Assembly (NCBI RefSeq): GCF_014217335.1
Contig: NZ_CP060092.1
Coordinates: 3,365,501 to 3,429,500, forward strand
Direction: 5' to 3'
Length of the DNA: 64,000 nucleotides
DNA from: Teredinibacter purpureus
GTDB taxonomy: Bacteria > Pseudomonadota > Gammaproteobacteria > Pseudomonadales > Cellvibrionaceae
The position numbers and the translations under genes were made by a program. The notes below the pieces were generated by a model. It searched no databases and was not told where the DNA came from. It saw only the letters and a list, made by a program, of their open reading frames with translations. Below, piece after piece: positions 49,804 to 60,351 of the stretch (positions are counted from its first letter, which is position 1; each line of letters opens with the position of its first letter).

Positions 49804-50289
49804 TATACGACGTCCTCGCTAGGGGTGGGTTCTTGCCGGAATACGGATGTATAATTCAGTTAAGTATAATGGCTAATGTTAAAAAGTCTTTAATTTTCTG
49901 AGAGTTACCCAATTACCTTAATAGAAAATCTCGATCTAGTCACATTGCCTTGCTTAACACGTACGACACTGCAAACGACGCCACAACATCAACCAAGGCG
50001 CCTAAGGGACCAAATTCTATACTGGGCGATCAATATTCGCCCAACGCCAAACAGTAAGTCTCTGATAAATGTTGATTTTTAAGTAAAACTCCGTCATTTT
50101 ACCGGCCCGCTTGGACATGTAAAATCAATATTATCATTGCGCAAGCGGGGCAGTCGTCGCAAGTAAACAACCTCTATTCTGGCCCTTTAGCACTCTCCCA
50201 ATGGCGTTCATACTATGAGCTACTCTTAATGGGTTAAGTTAGAAAGTCAGCATCAGCCTTATTTTTGTGATATTTAAGGAATTCACGCC
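49804..50289. other. Divergent intergenic region between fimL and nhaB
   Basis: 486 bases with no supported gene. Two inverted repeats are visible: TGGGCGA/TCGCCCA (50023-50043, seven-base loop) and CCCGCTTG/CAAGCGGG (50106-50113 with 50142-50149, 28-base loop). They could shape the nhaB leader, but I cannot match either to a known riboswitch. Confidence 0.4.
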
Positions 50290-51792
50290 ATGCAACAAAA
50301 CCCATTAGCCGCCCTAACGGACAATTTTCTCGGTCAGTCTGGTACCTGGTACAAGCAAACAATCATAGCGTTTCTCGTAATTAACCCCTTTCTCTTCGCT
50401 TTCGATCCTTTCATAGCGGGTTGGGTACTCATCCTCGAGTTTATTTTTACACTGGCTATGGCGCTTAAGTGCTACCCCCTTCAGCCGGGCGGCCTACTTG
50501 CAATAGAAGCTGTTGCGATTGGAATGACCTCTCCAGAGAGTGTTTTTCATGAAACCGAAGCTAACTTTGAAGTAATATTACTGCTGATGTTTATGGTGGC
50601 AGGCATCTACTTTATGAAGAGCCTTCTACTTTTTGTCTTCACAAAAATATTGCTAGGTATACGCTCCAAAATACTGTTATCGCTACTCTTTTCGGTGGTC
50701 TCAGCAGTTCTTTCCGCCTTCCTTGATGCGTTAACCGTGACCGCCGTACTCATAGCCGTCTCGGTAGGGTTTTACGCTGTTTATCATCGATACGCATCTG
50801 GGGGGCATAAAACAGGTAATCACGACCACTCTCACGATGGGGATGTTCACGATCACCATCGTGAGGATCTCGAAACCTTCAGGGCCTTCTTACGCAGTCT
50901 CGTGATGCACGGCGCCATAGGTACCGCATTAGGCGGCGTTTGCACGTTGGTTGGTGAGCCCCAAAACCTACTAATTGCCCAGCAAGCGGGATGGGATTTC
51001 ATCGAGTTTTTCAAAGTTATGGCCCCTGTATCCATGCCAGCCTTGGTTGCAGGCCTTATGACTTGCGCGCTTGTCGAAAAGCTTGGTGTGCTGGGTTACG
51101 GTGCAAAATTACCCGAGAGCGTACGAAAAATATTAATGGACTTTGATCAGGAAGAATCGGCTAAACGAACCACGAAAGAAAAGGTGGAGCTTATTGTTCA
51201 AGCAGTAGGCGCCCTGTTGTTGGTTCTCGCTCTCGCGACTCACGTAGCTGAAGTCGGTCTCATTGGGCTTGCTATTATTGTCTTCTTAACAGCGTTCAAC
51301 GGTATTATTGATGAACACCGTATCGGCCACGCATTTGAAGAAGCGCTCCCCTTTACGGCATTGCTTGTTGTGTTTTTCGCTATTGTTGCCGTCATTCACG
51401 ACCAACATCTATTCCAGCCTATTACCCATGCGCTGCTGTCATTGGATCAGAATATACAAGGGCCGATGTTTTTTGCAGCAAATGGTATTTTATCTATGAT
51501 CAGTGACAACGTGTTTGTCGCTACCGTATATATTACTGAAGTTAAAAGTGCTCTAGAGGCTGGCGAGATTAGTCGCGAGCACTTCGACTTGCTAGCAGTT
51601 GCCATTAACACCGGTACCAACTTGCCAAGTGTTGCAACCCCCAACGGACAAGCGGCTTTTTTATTCCTTTTAACCTCCGCTTTAGCCCCACTTATTAGGC
51701 TCTCATACGGCCGCATGGTAATAATGGCTCTGCCTTATACCTTTGTATTAGGGATAGTAGGCTTTATTGCCGTCTTTCAACTAGCCGGTTAA
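50290..51792 (+). CDS. nhaB: Na+/H+ antiporter NhaB
   Basis: Inner-membrane sodium/proton antiporter for sodium and pH balance. The 500-residue protein shows the NhaB signatures [61 protein letters not shown] and [19 protein letters not shown]. About 12 helices, normal length. A hydrophilic loop at about 171-193 contains seven His. Its TAA stop lies in a 24-bp perfect palindrome shared with the dnaQ stop. Confidence 0.95.
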   Translation: MQQNPLAALTDNFLGQSGTWYKQTIIAFLVINPFLFAFDPFIAGWVLILEFIFTLAMALKCYPLQPGGLLAIEAVAIGMTSPESVFHETEANFEVILLLMFMVAGIYFMKSLLLFVFTKILLGIRSKILLSLLFSVVSAVLSAFLDALTVTAVLIAVSVGFYAVYHRYASGGHKTGNHDHSHDGDVHDHHREDLETFRAFLRSLVMHGAIGTALGGVCTLVGEPQNLLIAQQAGWDFIEFFKVMAPVSMPALVAGLMTCALVEKLGVLGYGAKLPESVRKILMDFDQEESAKRTTKEKVELIVQAVGALLLVLALATHVAEVGLIGLAIIVFLTAFNGIIDEHRIGHAFEEALPFTALLVVFFAIVAVIHDQHLFQPITHALLSLDQNIQGPMFFAANGILSMISDNVFVATVYITEVKSALEAGEISREHFDLLAVAINTGTNLPSVATPNGQAAFLFLLTSALAPLIRLSYGRMVIMALPYTFVLGIVGFIAVFQLAG

Positions 51793-51810
51793 AACCCTAG
51801 GGTTTTAACC
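51787..51810. terminator. 24-bp perfect palindrome containing both stop codons
   Basis: GGTTAAAACC (51787-51796), CTAG (51797-51800), GGTTTTAACC (51801-51810). It can form a 10-bp stem with a CTAG loop in either transcript. The TAA of nhaB (51790-51792) and the TAG of dnaQ (51797-51799, minus) lie inside it. No T run follows on either strand, so terminator action is inference. Confidence 0.55.
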
Positions 51811-52513
51811 ATACACAGTTGCCACCGGAAGCTTTGTCTACGGTGGCTAATTTAGACTCATGCAGTGCCAGCTCTTCATCGCTGGCACGTATGACCTTTA
51901 AAGTACGGCGGGCATTGTCCATGCGCATAATTGTATCGCCACTCTCACCGCTATCACTTCCCTCTACTTGGTTCGCATTTAATGCCAAATTAGTTTGGCC
52001 ACCGGTCATTAGCAAATAAACGTCAGCTAGAATTTCCGCATCCAGCAGAGCCCCATGCAGGTCTCTCTGAGAGTTGTCCGCACCGTACCGCTTACACAAA
52101 GCATCGAGGTTATTTTTCTGCCCCGGATGTTTTCGGCGTGCATAGACCAGGGTATCTAAAATCCCACAACGCGCTTCGATAGTGGCCAAATTTTGATTCA
52201 TCTGTTTTAGCTCATGATTCAAAAAGCCCACATCAAAGGGAGCATTATGAATAACGAGTTCTGCATCGCCAATAAACGTTAAAAACTCTTGCGCAATTTG
52301 AGCAAACACCGGTTTATCTGCCAACATTTCATTGGTGATACCGTGCACCTCAATGGCACCTTCATCAATTTCACGCATAGGCTTGATATATTGATGGTAA
52401 TGTCGGCCCGTTAATTTACGGTTCACCATTTCCACACAACCAATCTCAATAATCTTATGGCCTTGAGATGGCTCCAGACCGGTTGTCTCTGTATCCAATA
52501 CGACTTGTCGCAC
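51797..52513 (-). CDS. dnaQ: DNA polymerase III epsilon subunit
   Basis: The 3'-5' proofreading exonuclease of the replicative polymerase. DEDDh motifs are complete: Asp7-Glu9 in LDTETTG, HNAPFDVGFLN, and HGALLDAEILADVYL. Length is 238 residues, with the short C-terminal tail that binds the alpha subunit. It follows rnhA by 14 bases on the minus strand. Confidence 0.97.
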   Translation of the reverse strand: MRQVVLDTETTGLEPSQGHKIIEIGCVEMVNRKLTGRHYHQYIKPMREIDEGAIEVHGITNEMLADKPVFAQIAQEFLTFIGDAELVIHNAPFDVGFLNHELKQMNQNLATIEARCGILDTLVYARRKHPGQKNNLDALCKRYGADNSQRDLHGALLDAEILADVYLLMTGGQTNLALNANQVEGSDSGESGDTIMRMDNARRTLKVIRASDEELALHESKLATVDKASGGNCVWLKP

Positions 52514-52527
52514 GTTATAATTCCTTT

Positions 52528-52959
52528 CTATTGTTCATCAATGCCACGATTCGCCAACTGGTCAGCAATGTCATTTTCACGATGACCACTGTGCCCTTTT
52601 ACCCAATTCCACTGCACAGTATGCCTTGCGGCTTGTTCATCAAGAGCCTGCCACAAATCCTTATTTACCACGGGTTTTTTAGCCGCATTACGCCAATTAT
52701 TGCGCTTCCAATTTGTTATCCACTCGGTAATGCCTTTACGAACATACTGAGAATCAGTCACCAGCGTGACATCACAGGATTCTTTGAGCGCGGTTAATCC
52801 TTCAATTGCCGCCTGCAACTCCATTCGGTTATTCGTGGTATGAGCTTCGCCACCGTAGAGTTCTTTTTCAGTATCGCCGTGCCGTAATAACACGCCCCAA
52901 CCACCAGGCCCGGGATTACCTCTACAGGCCCCGTCGGAAAATAATTCAACTTTTTTCAA
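52528..52959 (-). CDS. rnhA: Ribonuclease HI
   Basis: Cuts RNA in RNA-DNA hybrids. The 143-residue protein shows all catalytic acids: Asp9 ([14 protein letters not shown]), Glu47 (NRMELQA), Asp69 (VTDSQYV) and Asp133 (ENDIADQLA). It starts four bases after the methyltransferase gene ends and leads into dnaQ. Confidence 0.97.
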   Translation of the reverse strand: MKKVELFSDGACRGNPGPGGWGVLLRHGDTEKELYGGEAHTTNNRMELQAAIEGLTALKESCDVTLVTDSQYVRKGITEWITNWKRNNWRNAAKKPVVNKDLWQALDEQAARHTVQWNWVKGHSGHRENDIADQLANRGIDEQ

Positions 52960-52963
52960 TGGA

Positions 52964-53821
52964 TTACCGTTTTAAATGAAATTTATTTTTGCGCCTTAAC
53001 GGCAGTATTAAAGCAGATCGACTACTTCGAGCACTCATCGAGCGCTTACGTATTTGCGAAGCCCCCAGCAATGTAGATTTATCCCACTCGGGTTTAAGGG
53101 GTGTTAACCCGACCTTATCTTTTCGCGCTATCAGGCAAAAAGTCGAGCCAAAAGGCACTGTTGAACCTGTTTTACATGACATAAAACGGCTGTGCACCTG
53201 ATAGCGAGCGTGATTAATGGGTAAATTATGCGATAGATATTGAAGCCTAACGCAGGAAAAATCCAAAAACTCTAACCAATCGCGTAACCGCCCCGCTCTC
53301 AACGCTCGTCGTTTCCAGATAACATTAGCGCTGTAAAATTGAGCAATTAACTGAATCAATCCCAGCATACTCAGAGGGTTGAACCCGAATATAACAATAT
53401 GCCCACGCGGCACCGTCACTCTAGCGGCTTCTTTGAGCACTTTATGGGGGTTATTGGAGAACTCCAGTACATGATGCAACAAAGTAACATCTATTGATTC
53501 ATCTGGCAGTGGCAAAGCATCCAAATCGGCCAAACCTTGGACATCACATAGATGGGTTTTAACATCGGAGGAATTCACAACCGCTGGCGACAAAGAAAAA
53601 CAATGGTTGATACGGCTAGACTCAGACAGGCGCCGATTGGGCAACACGCTAAGCTGCATAAGGTGGTAACCAAATAAACAACTCAGCTCTTCACTTAACA
53701 CCTGTTGTTGTGCAGCCAACATTGATTGCCCAAGGGGTGTTTCGTACCACTTAGCAATACTCCCGATGGTTTGGTGCAATGGCTTGAGACTAGTATGCGC
53801 TCTCATAAAATTCTTCAGCAT
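52964..53821 (-). CDS. SAM-dependent methyltransferase (class I, type 11-like)
   Basis: About 285 residues. The core has [50 protein letters not shown], which covers the SAM-binding strands 3-5 of a Rossmann methyltransferase; the family sits next to rnhA-dnaQ in Pseudomonas. Substrate unknown. The C-terminal 50 residues are rich in Arg, Lys and Ser. I chose ATG 53821 because AAGG lies a few bases upstream; an in-frame TTG at 53881 lacks such a site. Confidence 0.8.
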   Translation of the reverse strand: MLKNFMRAHTSLKPLHQTIGSIAKWYETPLGQSMLAAQQQVLSEELSCLFGYHLMQLSVLPNRRLSESSRINHCFSLSPAVVNSSDVKTHLCDVQGLADLDALPLPDESIDVTLLHHVLEFSNNPHKVLKEAARVTVPRGHIVIFGFNPLSMLGLIQLIAQFYSANVIWKRRALRAGRLRDWLEFLDFSCVRLQYLSHNLPINHARYQVHSRFMSCKTGSTVPFGSTFCLIARKDKVGLTPLKPEWDKSTLLGASQIRKRSMSARSSRSALILPLRRKNKFHLKR

Positions 53822-53961
53822 TTTGCCTTGTTGCACTTTCGAATGTGACGCAATAATGTAACACTCCCCAAAAGAAAACAAGCGCTTCGAAAGAAGGTAC
53901 TATACCTTTATGTAACGCGCGACCAATCACACCAACTCCTCCAAATATTATATATATCAAT

Positions 53962-54741
53962 ATGATAGAGATAAAAGCTATACCAATACTTCAAGATAAC
54001 TATGTCTGGGCATTGCTACCCAAAAACTCAAACGATGCCATTATTATTGACCCAGGCCTAGCCGAACCGGTCACGCAGTTTCTTCAAGAAAATAACCGAA
54101 AGCTCACGGCTATTCTAGTGACACACCACCACTGGGATCATACCGACGGCATAAAAACATTAGTAGACGCTGCGCAATGCCCTGTCTACGGGCCCGACAG
54201 CCACGCCATACCGCAGGTTACACACCCACTCATTAGCGGTGCAACTATCTCACCTTGCGCTAATGGTCAACTGGCTGTAATCGCTATTCCCGGTCACACC
54301 GAAGAACATATCGGCTATCAACTGTTACACCAAGAGCAACCTATTCTTTTTTGTGGTGACACGCTCTTTTCTGCCGGCTGTGGGCGGCTACTCGGTGGCA
54401 CCGCCGAGCAACTCAAACACTCATTAGACATGATCAAGGAACTCCCTTCATCGACCCTCATATACCCTACTCATGAATATACACAGGCCAATTTAACGTT
54501 CGCTAAAGCGGTAATGCCGAACAACCGCAGCGTTAAAGATTACACCCGATGGGTCGCTCAACAGCGCAACAAACACGCGATAACCCTACCCACCACCGTA
54601 GCACGTGAATTAGCACTTAACCCTTTTATGCGCTGCAATGATCAAGAGGTGGTAGACGCTGTAAAAGGTCATTTCTCAATAGACGCCTCCGACGAGCAAA
54701 CGATTTTTACCCATTTAAGGCTTTGGAAAGATCATTTTTGA
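53962..54741 (+). CDS. gloB: Hydroxyacylglutathione hydrolase (glyoxalase II)
   Basis: Second step of methylglyoxal removal: cleaves S-lactoylglutathione. Metallo-beta-lactamase fold with THHHWDHTDG (His55, His57, Asp59, His60), GHTEEHIGY, FCGDTLFSAGCGRL and YPTHEYT. Length 259 residues, as in the family. Divergent from the methyltransferase gene with about 140 bases between, the arrangement known from Pseudomonas. Confidence 0.96.
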   Translation: MIEIKAIPILQDNYVWALLPKNSNDAIIIDPGLAEPVTQFLQENNRKLTAILVTHHHWDHTDGIKTLVDAAQCPVYGPDSHAIPQVTHPLISGATISPCANGQLAVIAIPGHTEEHIGYQLLHQEQPILFCGDTLFSAGCGRLLGGTAEQLKHSLDMIKELPSSTLIYPTHEYTQANLTFAKAVMPNNRSVKDYTRWVAQQRNKHAITLPTTVARELALNPFMRCNDQEVVDAVKGHFSIDASDEQTIFTHLRLWKDHF

Positions 54742-54895
54742 CCGAGAGGGCCGGCCTTGCAATCCCTGACTCGACCAGTAAACTGCAGTTCTTAACGTTG
54801 TTTCTTGCGAAAATCACAGCGCATAGAACCAATATGAAAGGCGAAGGTCACACCTATTCGCCAATTGATACCAAAGAGATAATTTGACGTACCCT

Positions 54896-56521
54896 ATGCC
54901 TGCACTGACTCAACGAACTATTCGCCTTTTTCAAGCCACTTGCTGGTCGCTCATCCTCTCGAGCCTATTGCTTTCCGGCTGTGCAAATGTCTCGTTACCG
55001 CAATTGGTCAGCGGCGAGCAAGCCGTGAACGAAACGCCCACGATTCCTTTTTTACTTGAAGAACCCGAAGATTCGCTTTCAACTGAAGACATAGCCCTGC
55101 TGCCCGAACCTCTTCCAGAGGATCTATGGGCCCGGATAAGACTCGGTTATCAACTCGACAAACCGATGAATAAACGAGTAGAACAGCAACTAAAATGGTA
55201 TGCGAAGCACCCCGAATACATGAACCGTGTGGCCAAACGCGGCGAGCGATACCTGTTTCATATCGTCGATGAAATTGAAGCCCGAGGGTTACCTATGGAG
55301 CTCGCGCTGTTACCCATCGTTGAAAGCGCTTTTGATCCATTCGCCTATTCCCACGGACGAGCTTCGGGTATTTGGCAGTTTATCCCCGGTACCGGCAAAA
55401 TGTTTGGGTTAAAACAAAACTGGTGGTATGACGGACGACGCGACATTACCGCTTCAACCGATGCTGCACTACGCTACCTTGACAGGCTTCACAAACGTTT
55501 CGACGATGATTGGATGCTGGCGCTAGCCTCATACAATAGTGGCTCTGGTAACGTATCGAAATCCATGCGAAAAAACCGCAAAAAAGGCAAGCCGACAGAT
55601 TTCTGGAATTTGGCTCTACCCCGTGAAACAGAAGCTTATGTACCCAAGTTAATTGCCCTAGCAATACTTATTAACAACCCCGAAGACTACGGTTTAACGC
55701 TTCACTCTATTCCTAACAAACCCTACTTCGCCAAGGTGGAAACTCACGCTCAAATCGATTTGGCGCAAGCAGCAGAGCTTGCTGAATTAGATATGGATGC
55801 CTTTTACCACCTAAACCCCGCATTCAATCGCTGGGCCACCGACCCAGACGGCCCGCACTCGTTACTCGTTCCCATTGCGAACGAGGCAATATTCACACAG
55901 AAATTATCAGAAATCCCTAAAGAAGAGCGCGTAACGTGGGAACGCTACACCATTCGAAACGGGGATTCGTTATCCACTATCGCGTCACAATATGACATTA
56001 GCGTTCAGTCGCTCAAAACCATCAATAACATACGCGGCTCAACTATTCGCGCAGGGAAAACACTCATGGTACCCGTAGCGACCGCCGGCACCGATTTCTA
56101 CAGCCAAAGCCTTGAGCAACGTCTAGCGCATAGACAAAACATGAGTGGCCGATCAGAAACTGGAACACGCGTTAACCACAAAGTAACATCAGGTGAAAGC
56201 CTTTGGACTATTGCCAAACATTACAATGTGAGCACACGAAAAATTGCCCGCTGGAACAATATGGCCCCCAAAGACCCTATACACCCCGGTCAAAAACTGG
56301 CCATCTGGACCAGTACAAAGCCCCTACAAACCCCATCTAGTAACGCAGTTATTCGAAAAGTGTCATATAAAGTTCGACAAGGCGACTCACTTCATCGAAT
56401 AGCCGATAAGTTTCAACTAAAGGTGAAGGATATTATGCGCTGGAACCAACTTAACGCAGCGAAGTACCTACAACCAGGGCAATCGATCACCTTGTTTGTC
56501 GACGTTACTCACGTTAACTAG
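54896..56521 (+). CDS. mltD: Membrane-bound lytic murein transglycosylase D
   Basis: Peptidoglycan-cleaving lipoprotein. Signal with lipobox LLSGC (Cys29 from this start), SLT domain with VESAFDPFAYS (catalytic Glu), ASGIWQFIPGTGK and ALASYNSGSGNV, then three LysM domains (about 350-390, 430-475 and 490-540 from this start). Length is normal for a three-LysM MltD. The start is the ATG at 54896; a TTG 12 bases upstream is less likely. Follows gloB by 154 bases. Confidence 0.94.
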   Translation: MPALTQRTIRLFQATCWSLILSSLLLSGCANVSLPQLVSGEQAVNETPTIPFLLEEPEDSLSTEDIALLPEPLPEDLWARIRLGYQLDKPMNKRVEQQLKWYAKHPEYMNRVAKRGERYLFHIVDEIEARGLPMELALLPIVESAFDPFAYSHGRASGIWQFIPGTGKMFGLKQNWWYDGRRDITASTDAALRYLDRLHKRFDDDWMLALASYNSGSGNVSKSMRKNRKKGKPTDFWNLALPRETEAYVPKLIALAILINNPEDYGLTLHSIPNKPYFAKVETHAQIDLAQAAELAELDMDAFYHLNPAFNRWATDPDGPHSLLVPIANEAIFTQKLSEIPKEERVTWERYTIRNGDSLSTIASQYDISVQSLKTINNIRGSTIRAGKTLMVPVATAGTDFYSQSLEQRLAHRQNMSGRSETGTRVNHKVTSGESLWTIAKHYNVSTRKIARWNNMAPKDPIHPGQKLAIWTSTKPLQTPSSNAVIRKVSYKVRQGDSLHRIADKFQLKVKDIMRWNQLNAAKYLQPGQSITLFVDVTHVN

Positions 56522-56569
56522 GCTCTTTTTCGCCGCTATAAAGGCAGCCAAAGTGCAACGCAAAGGTCA

Positions 56570-56600
56570 CGCTCACGCAAATACAGTGAGCGTTTCTTTA
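56570..56600 (+). terminator. Terminator of mltD
   Basis: CGCTCAC (56570-56576) with GTGAGCG (56586-56592) and a T-rich tail. It overlaps the end of the convergent HDOD gene. Confidence 0.75.
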
Positions 56601-58022
56601 GTGCTTCTTCGGTTGTCGCGTCAAGCAAAGCTGAGCCTGTCCGGCAAAATGCTTAAAACTTTCAAATTGCTCCTGATCAAGCTGCCCACCAAAAGTCCAT
56701 CGATCGGCATAAAACAAACCTACTTTTCTCTCATCTAACTGAAGCACGGAAATAAACGCCGGAAATTTACCCACAATACGTTTAATTTCATCATTGAACA
56801 GATGGGTATTCGTTGCGACTGCGTTTTGATCAAACCAGTGATTACTGCCTTGCGATACTGCCTGGGTAAAAATATTTTCGCTATAGGGCCCTATATCAAA
56901 CAAAAATCGAGAGCGCCAATGCTCCGTGCCCTCCCCTAATACATATTTTGCTTTGAGCTTTCGCTTATCAATAAAAGCGATAGCTACACGCTCTAAACCA
57001 ATACCGCGGTGCATGCCTTCCAATACCATTTGGAAAATAGTGTTCACATCCAGCCGATCTTCGGACGCAGTAGAGAGTTCGCGTAATATGCTAAGCTGAA
57101 CACTTGGGTCTCCTTTAAGTATTTTACTAATCGGTTTGCGCTGCGTAGCATCGACTATTTTTGTACTCGAGGGGATCAACGGGCAAGCTTCTGAAACACC
57201 ATAGTTTAAAGCGACCTGAGCCGCTTGATCTGCGCCATCGCGTACCATTGCAAGTGCCGCTTCGGCATCCATCGATGTATACGCTACCACTTCTTTAAGT
57301 ACTTTTTTTACCTGTGGGCTCGTCCAGCCATAAAGAGCCGCCCGGCTAAGCCTCTCCCCTGTGATAACCGCTTTTACCTTATCTGAAACGGGCGCCTGAT
57401 TTCTCAACGCTTCCTCTAGGGTATCGCCAAGCTTCCAGTGCCTGGCCAACTCACGCGTAATCGCCTTAAACGAAGTGCCCAATACCGAATCCATAGCCTG
57501 CTTACGCGCTTTAGCGTCCTCTGAAAAAAGTACTGGGTCATTATATTGTTCGTCGTCCAAAGACCAAAAAGACATCTCACCCAGATGGAATAATAACGCC
57601 GCTATAAACACTTCCTCCGACGCTTTTTCGTCTATTTTTTGTACAAGCAAGCGCGCCTGAGTTGCAGCATGAAAACCCCGCGCAATCAGTTTTAACAACT
57701 GTTCTTTAGGGTGCTCACCTAGCAGAGCATCCATTACCAATAAAGAGATGCAAATAGCACGTACACCCTTTAAACCAATGAGAACAATCGCACGGCTAAC
57801 GGTGTTAATCTGGGTTTTGCCGTAATTATATTGAACACTATTGGAAATTCGCAGCACATGTGAAGTGAGCTGCGGGTCCCGTAAAATAACCTCCGCTAGC
57901 TGATTAACATCGGCGTCATCACTGCCCGTAATCTTGTTTAACTCCGCTATTACGTCACCGAGAACGGGTAAATCTTGTTTCCGTAGCCTTTCTGTCCAAG
58001 CTTTCAACCCCTTTGTCGCCAT
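56598..58022 (-). CDS. HDOD-GAF signalling protein
   Basis: A 474-residue cytosolic protein. N-terminal HDOD domain (about 15-220: LAEVILRDPQLTSHVLRISNS, SRAIVLIGLKGVR), a hydrolase-like fold that has lost the HD metal ligands, followed by a C-terminal GAF-like domain (about 310-470). HDOD proteins act in signal relay, often in c-di-GMP or chemotaxis networks, as binding platforms. No partner gene is adjacent. Convergent with mltD and divergent from the M3 peptidase gene. Confidence 0.85.
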   Translation of the reverse strand: MATKGLKAWTERLRKQDLPVLGDVIAELNKITGSDDADVNQLAEVILRDPQLTSHVLRISNSVQYNYGKTQINTVSRAIVLIGLKGVRAICISLLVMDALLGEHPKEQLLKLIARGFHAATQARLLVQKIDEKASEEVFIAALLFHLGEMSFWSLDDEQYNDPVLFSEDAKARKQAMDSVLGTSFKAITRELARHWKLGDTLEEALRNQAPVSDKVKAVITGERLSRAALYGWTSPQVKKVLKEVVAYTSMDAEAALAMVRDGADQAAQVALNYGVSEACPLIPSSTKIVDATQRKPISKILKGDPSVQLSILRELSTASEDRLDVNTIFQMVLEGMHRGIGLERVAIAFIDKRKLKAKYVLGEGTEHWRSRFLFDIGPYSENIFTQAVSQGSNHWFDQNAVATNTHLFNDEIKRIVGKFPAFISVLQLDERKVGLFYADRWTFGGQLDQEQFESFKHFAGQAQLCLTRQPKKH

Positions 58023-58219
58023 TGAAATAACCCGATAATTGAATAAATGATCTGATTAAAGTGTAGCCCAGCACCCATCATTTGAGCAGTTTTCACGGTT
58101 AGACGACAATTGGCGTTCATAGAGTACCGCAATCGGCTGCAGCGCATTTCGCAGCACTAGCGTTTTGCGTTAGACTTTGAGGTAATTGAAACACTCTTTA
58201 GACGAAGGTATACAATCTC

Positions 58220-60271
58220 ATGCGCCCTACTACCCACGCGGCTATGTCACGCTCCCTCCAATCTAGAGGCATAATAGTATTAACGCTCATCATCCTTTCT
58301 CTTGCCGGTTGTTCATTTAACAACCCGGAAATAGATGATACAAAAACGAGCTGGACTAAATTCGATGACCCTCAAGCTAGCCAATATCAACGCGAATGCA
58401 AGGGCGATATAAGCCTCTCCGCCGCCATGTTTGGCAACCTCGAGAGCGATCTTGTAACCCGTGACAATTTACTAACCGAAATAAACCGTTTAGATATTCT
58501 GCTTGATAGAAGCTTGAGTAAATCCGGCTTGTACCGAAACGTGCACCCCAACGCAGACGTGCGAACAGCCGCCGATGAATGCCAACAAAAATATATAAAA
58601 TTACTGACGGACATATCACTGTCCCGTGCTATTTTTAACAAATTACTCGCAATCGATCTAACGAGCCTCGATAAGCAAGATAAGCGCTATGTAGAAAAAA
58701 TGATCCTTGACTACAAACGATCCGGCGTGAACCTAGAAGACGACGCCCGCGCGCGTATTTTCGAGCTTAACCAAGAAATATTAACGCTCGGCCAGTCTTT
58801 TAATAAAAATGTACGTGAAAATGTACGCGCTATCCACATCAAGTCCAGCGACAGGCTAGAAGGTTTGCCACAAGATTATATCGATAGCCACAAGCCCAAC
58901 GATAAGGGCGTCATTACAATCACAACCGCCTACCCCGACTATTTTCCAATAATGCAATACGCTACAGACGATGCGCTACGGCTCGAAATTTACAAAGAAT
59001 TCCGAAAACGAGGCTACCCGGCCAATCAATCAACATTAAAAGAACTCATAGAAAAACGTCACGAACTCGCGCAAATACAAGGTTATAAAACTTACGCCGA
59101 ATATGTAACAGAAGAGTTGATGATACGCACCCCGGAAGCCGCCGAAAATTTCATCAACAAGGTTAACGATCTAGCTAAACCACAAGCCGATAAAGAATAC
59201 CAAACGCTTCTCACGCAACTACAAACCCTCTACCCCGATGCAACCGAAGTGGGTGACTGGCAAAAAACCTTTATAGAATCGCGCGTTAAAAGTGAAACTT
59301 TCGATATAGACTCACAGGAAATACGTCAATACTTCAGTTATACCAATGTAAAACAAGGTGTATTCGATTTAACTGAAACTATGTTTGGCGTAAAGATAGT
59401 GCCATGGCAAACAGACGTATGGCACGAATCGGTTAACGCCTATGAAATGTATGACGGCAAAAAACTTGTTGGCCGATTTTATCTCGATATGCACCCGCGT
59501 GAAGGGAAATATAACCACGCAGCAGCCTTCGGCATACAAGACGGCATTAAAGGCGTTCAACCGCCTATCGCTGCCCTCGTATGTAACTTTCCGGGTGAAA
59601 AAGATGGCAATGAATTGATGGAGCACGAACAAGTCGAAACGTTTTTGCACGAATTCGGCCACCTACTCCACGCCTTATTTGGTGGGCACCAACGCTGGCT
59701 ATATTTTTCAGGCATAAAAACTGAACGAGATTTTGTTGAAGCTCCATCTCAAATGCTGGAGGAATGGGTATGGGATGCCGAGACACTGAAAACTTTTGCA
59801 CGAAATGCCAATGGCGAGCTTATACCTGACGAGCTTGTAGCAAAAATGAATGCAGGGCGCTATTTTGGCCGCGCCCTATGGACACGCCATCAAATGTTCT
59901 ATGCCTCTGTATCATTACACTTTTACAACCAAGATCCCGACGAACTTGATCTAACCAACACAATGGCCGAACTACAACAAATCTATTCGCCTTACGGCTA
60001 TGTAAACGATACCTACTTCCACAACAGCTTTGGCCACCTGTACGGTTATTCTGCTGCTTATTACACCTATATGTGGTCACTGGTCATTGCATCAGACATG
60101 TTCAGTGAATTTGAAAAACAAGGTTTACGCAACCCGTCTATTGCGAAACACTATCGCGATACTGTACTAGCCCCTGGTGGAACGGCGGATGCCGCCATAC
60201 TGGTTGAAGATTTTCTTGGGCGGCCGTACAGTTTTGAAACCTTCTCAAATAAACTCAAAAACAATCCTTAA
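58220..60271 (+). CDS. M3-family zinc oligopeptidase, lipoprotein
   Basis: Thimet-oligopeptidase-like enzyme cutting short peptides. The 683-residue protein has HEFGH at 477-481 (zinc ligands His477 and His481, base Glu478) and Glu507 as third ligand 26 residues later, and C-terminal YGYSAAYYTYMWS. Unlike cytosolic Prl/OpdA it has a lipoprotein signal with lipobox LAGC (Cys31), so it should act in the periplasm or at the outer membrane. It precedes the peptide ABC transporter genes by 80 bases, suggesting trimming of peptides for import. Confidence 0.9.
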   Translation: MRPTTHAAMSRSLQSRGIIVLTLIILSLAGCSFNNPEIDDTKTSWTKFDDPQASQYQRECKGDISLSAAMFGNLESDLVTRDNLLTEINRLDILLDRSLSKSGLYRNVHPNADVRTAADECQQKYIKLLTDISLSRAIFNKLLAIDLTSLDKQDKRYVEKMILDYKRSGVNLEDDARARIFELNQEILTLGQSFNKNVRENVRAIHIKSSDRLEGLPQDYIDSHKPNDKGVITITTAYPDYFPIMQYATDDALRLEIYKEFRKRGYPANQSTLKELIEKRHELAQIQGYKTYAEYVTEELMIRTPEAAENFINKVNDLAKPQADKEYQTLLTQLQTLYPDATEVGDWQKTFIESRVKSETFDIDSQEIRQYFSYTNVKQGVFDLTETMFGVKIVPWQTDVWHESVNAYEMYDGKKLVGRFYLDMHPREGKYNHAAAFGIQDGIKGVQPPIAALVCNFPGEKDGNELMEHEQVETFLHEFGHLLHALFGGHQRWLYFSGIKTERDFVEAPSQMLEEWVWDAETLKTFARNANGELIPDELVAKMNAGRYFGRALWTRHQMFYASVSLHFYNQDPDELDLTNTMAELQQIYSPYGYVNDTYFHNSFGHLYGYSAAYYTYMWSLVIASDMFSEFEKQGLRNPSIAKHYRDTVLAPGGTADAAILVEDFLGRPYSFETFSNKLKNNP

Positions 60272-60290
60272 GCGTTTGTTCTCTAATTAA

Positions 60291-60319
60291 CAGTGGCGCC
60301 AATACCCATTGCGCCACTG
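60291..60319 (+). repeat. 9-bp hairpin between peptidase and transporter genes
   Basis: CAGTGGCGC (60291-60299) with GCGCCACTG (60311-60319), 11-base loop, no T run. It may stabilise the 3' end of the peptidase message or set unequal expression of the downstream binding-protein gene. Confidence 0.5.
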
Positions 60320-60351
60320 AGTAAAATAATACCTAAAAAGAGCAGTTAATC

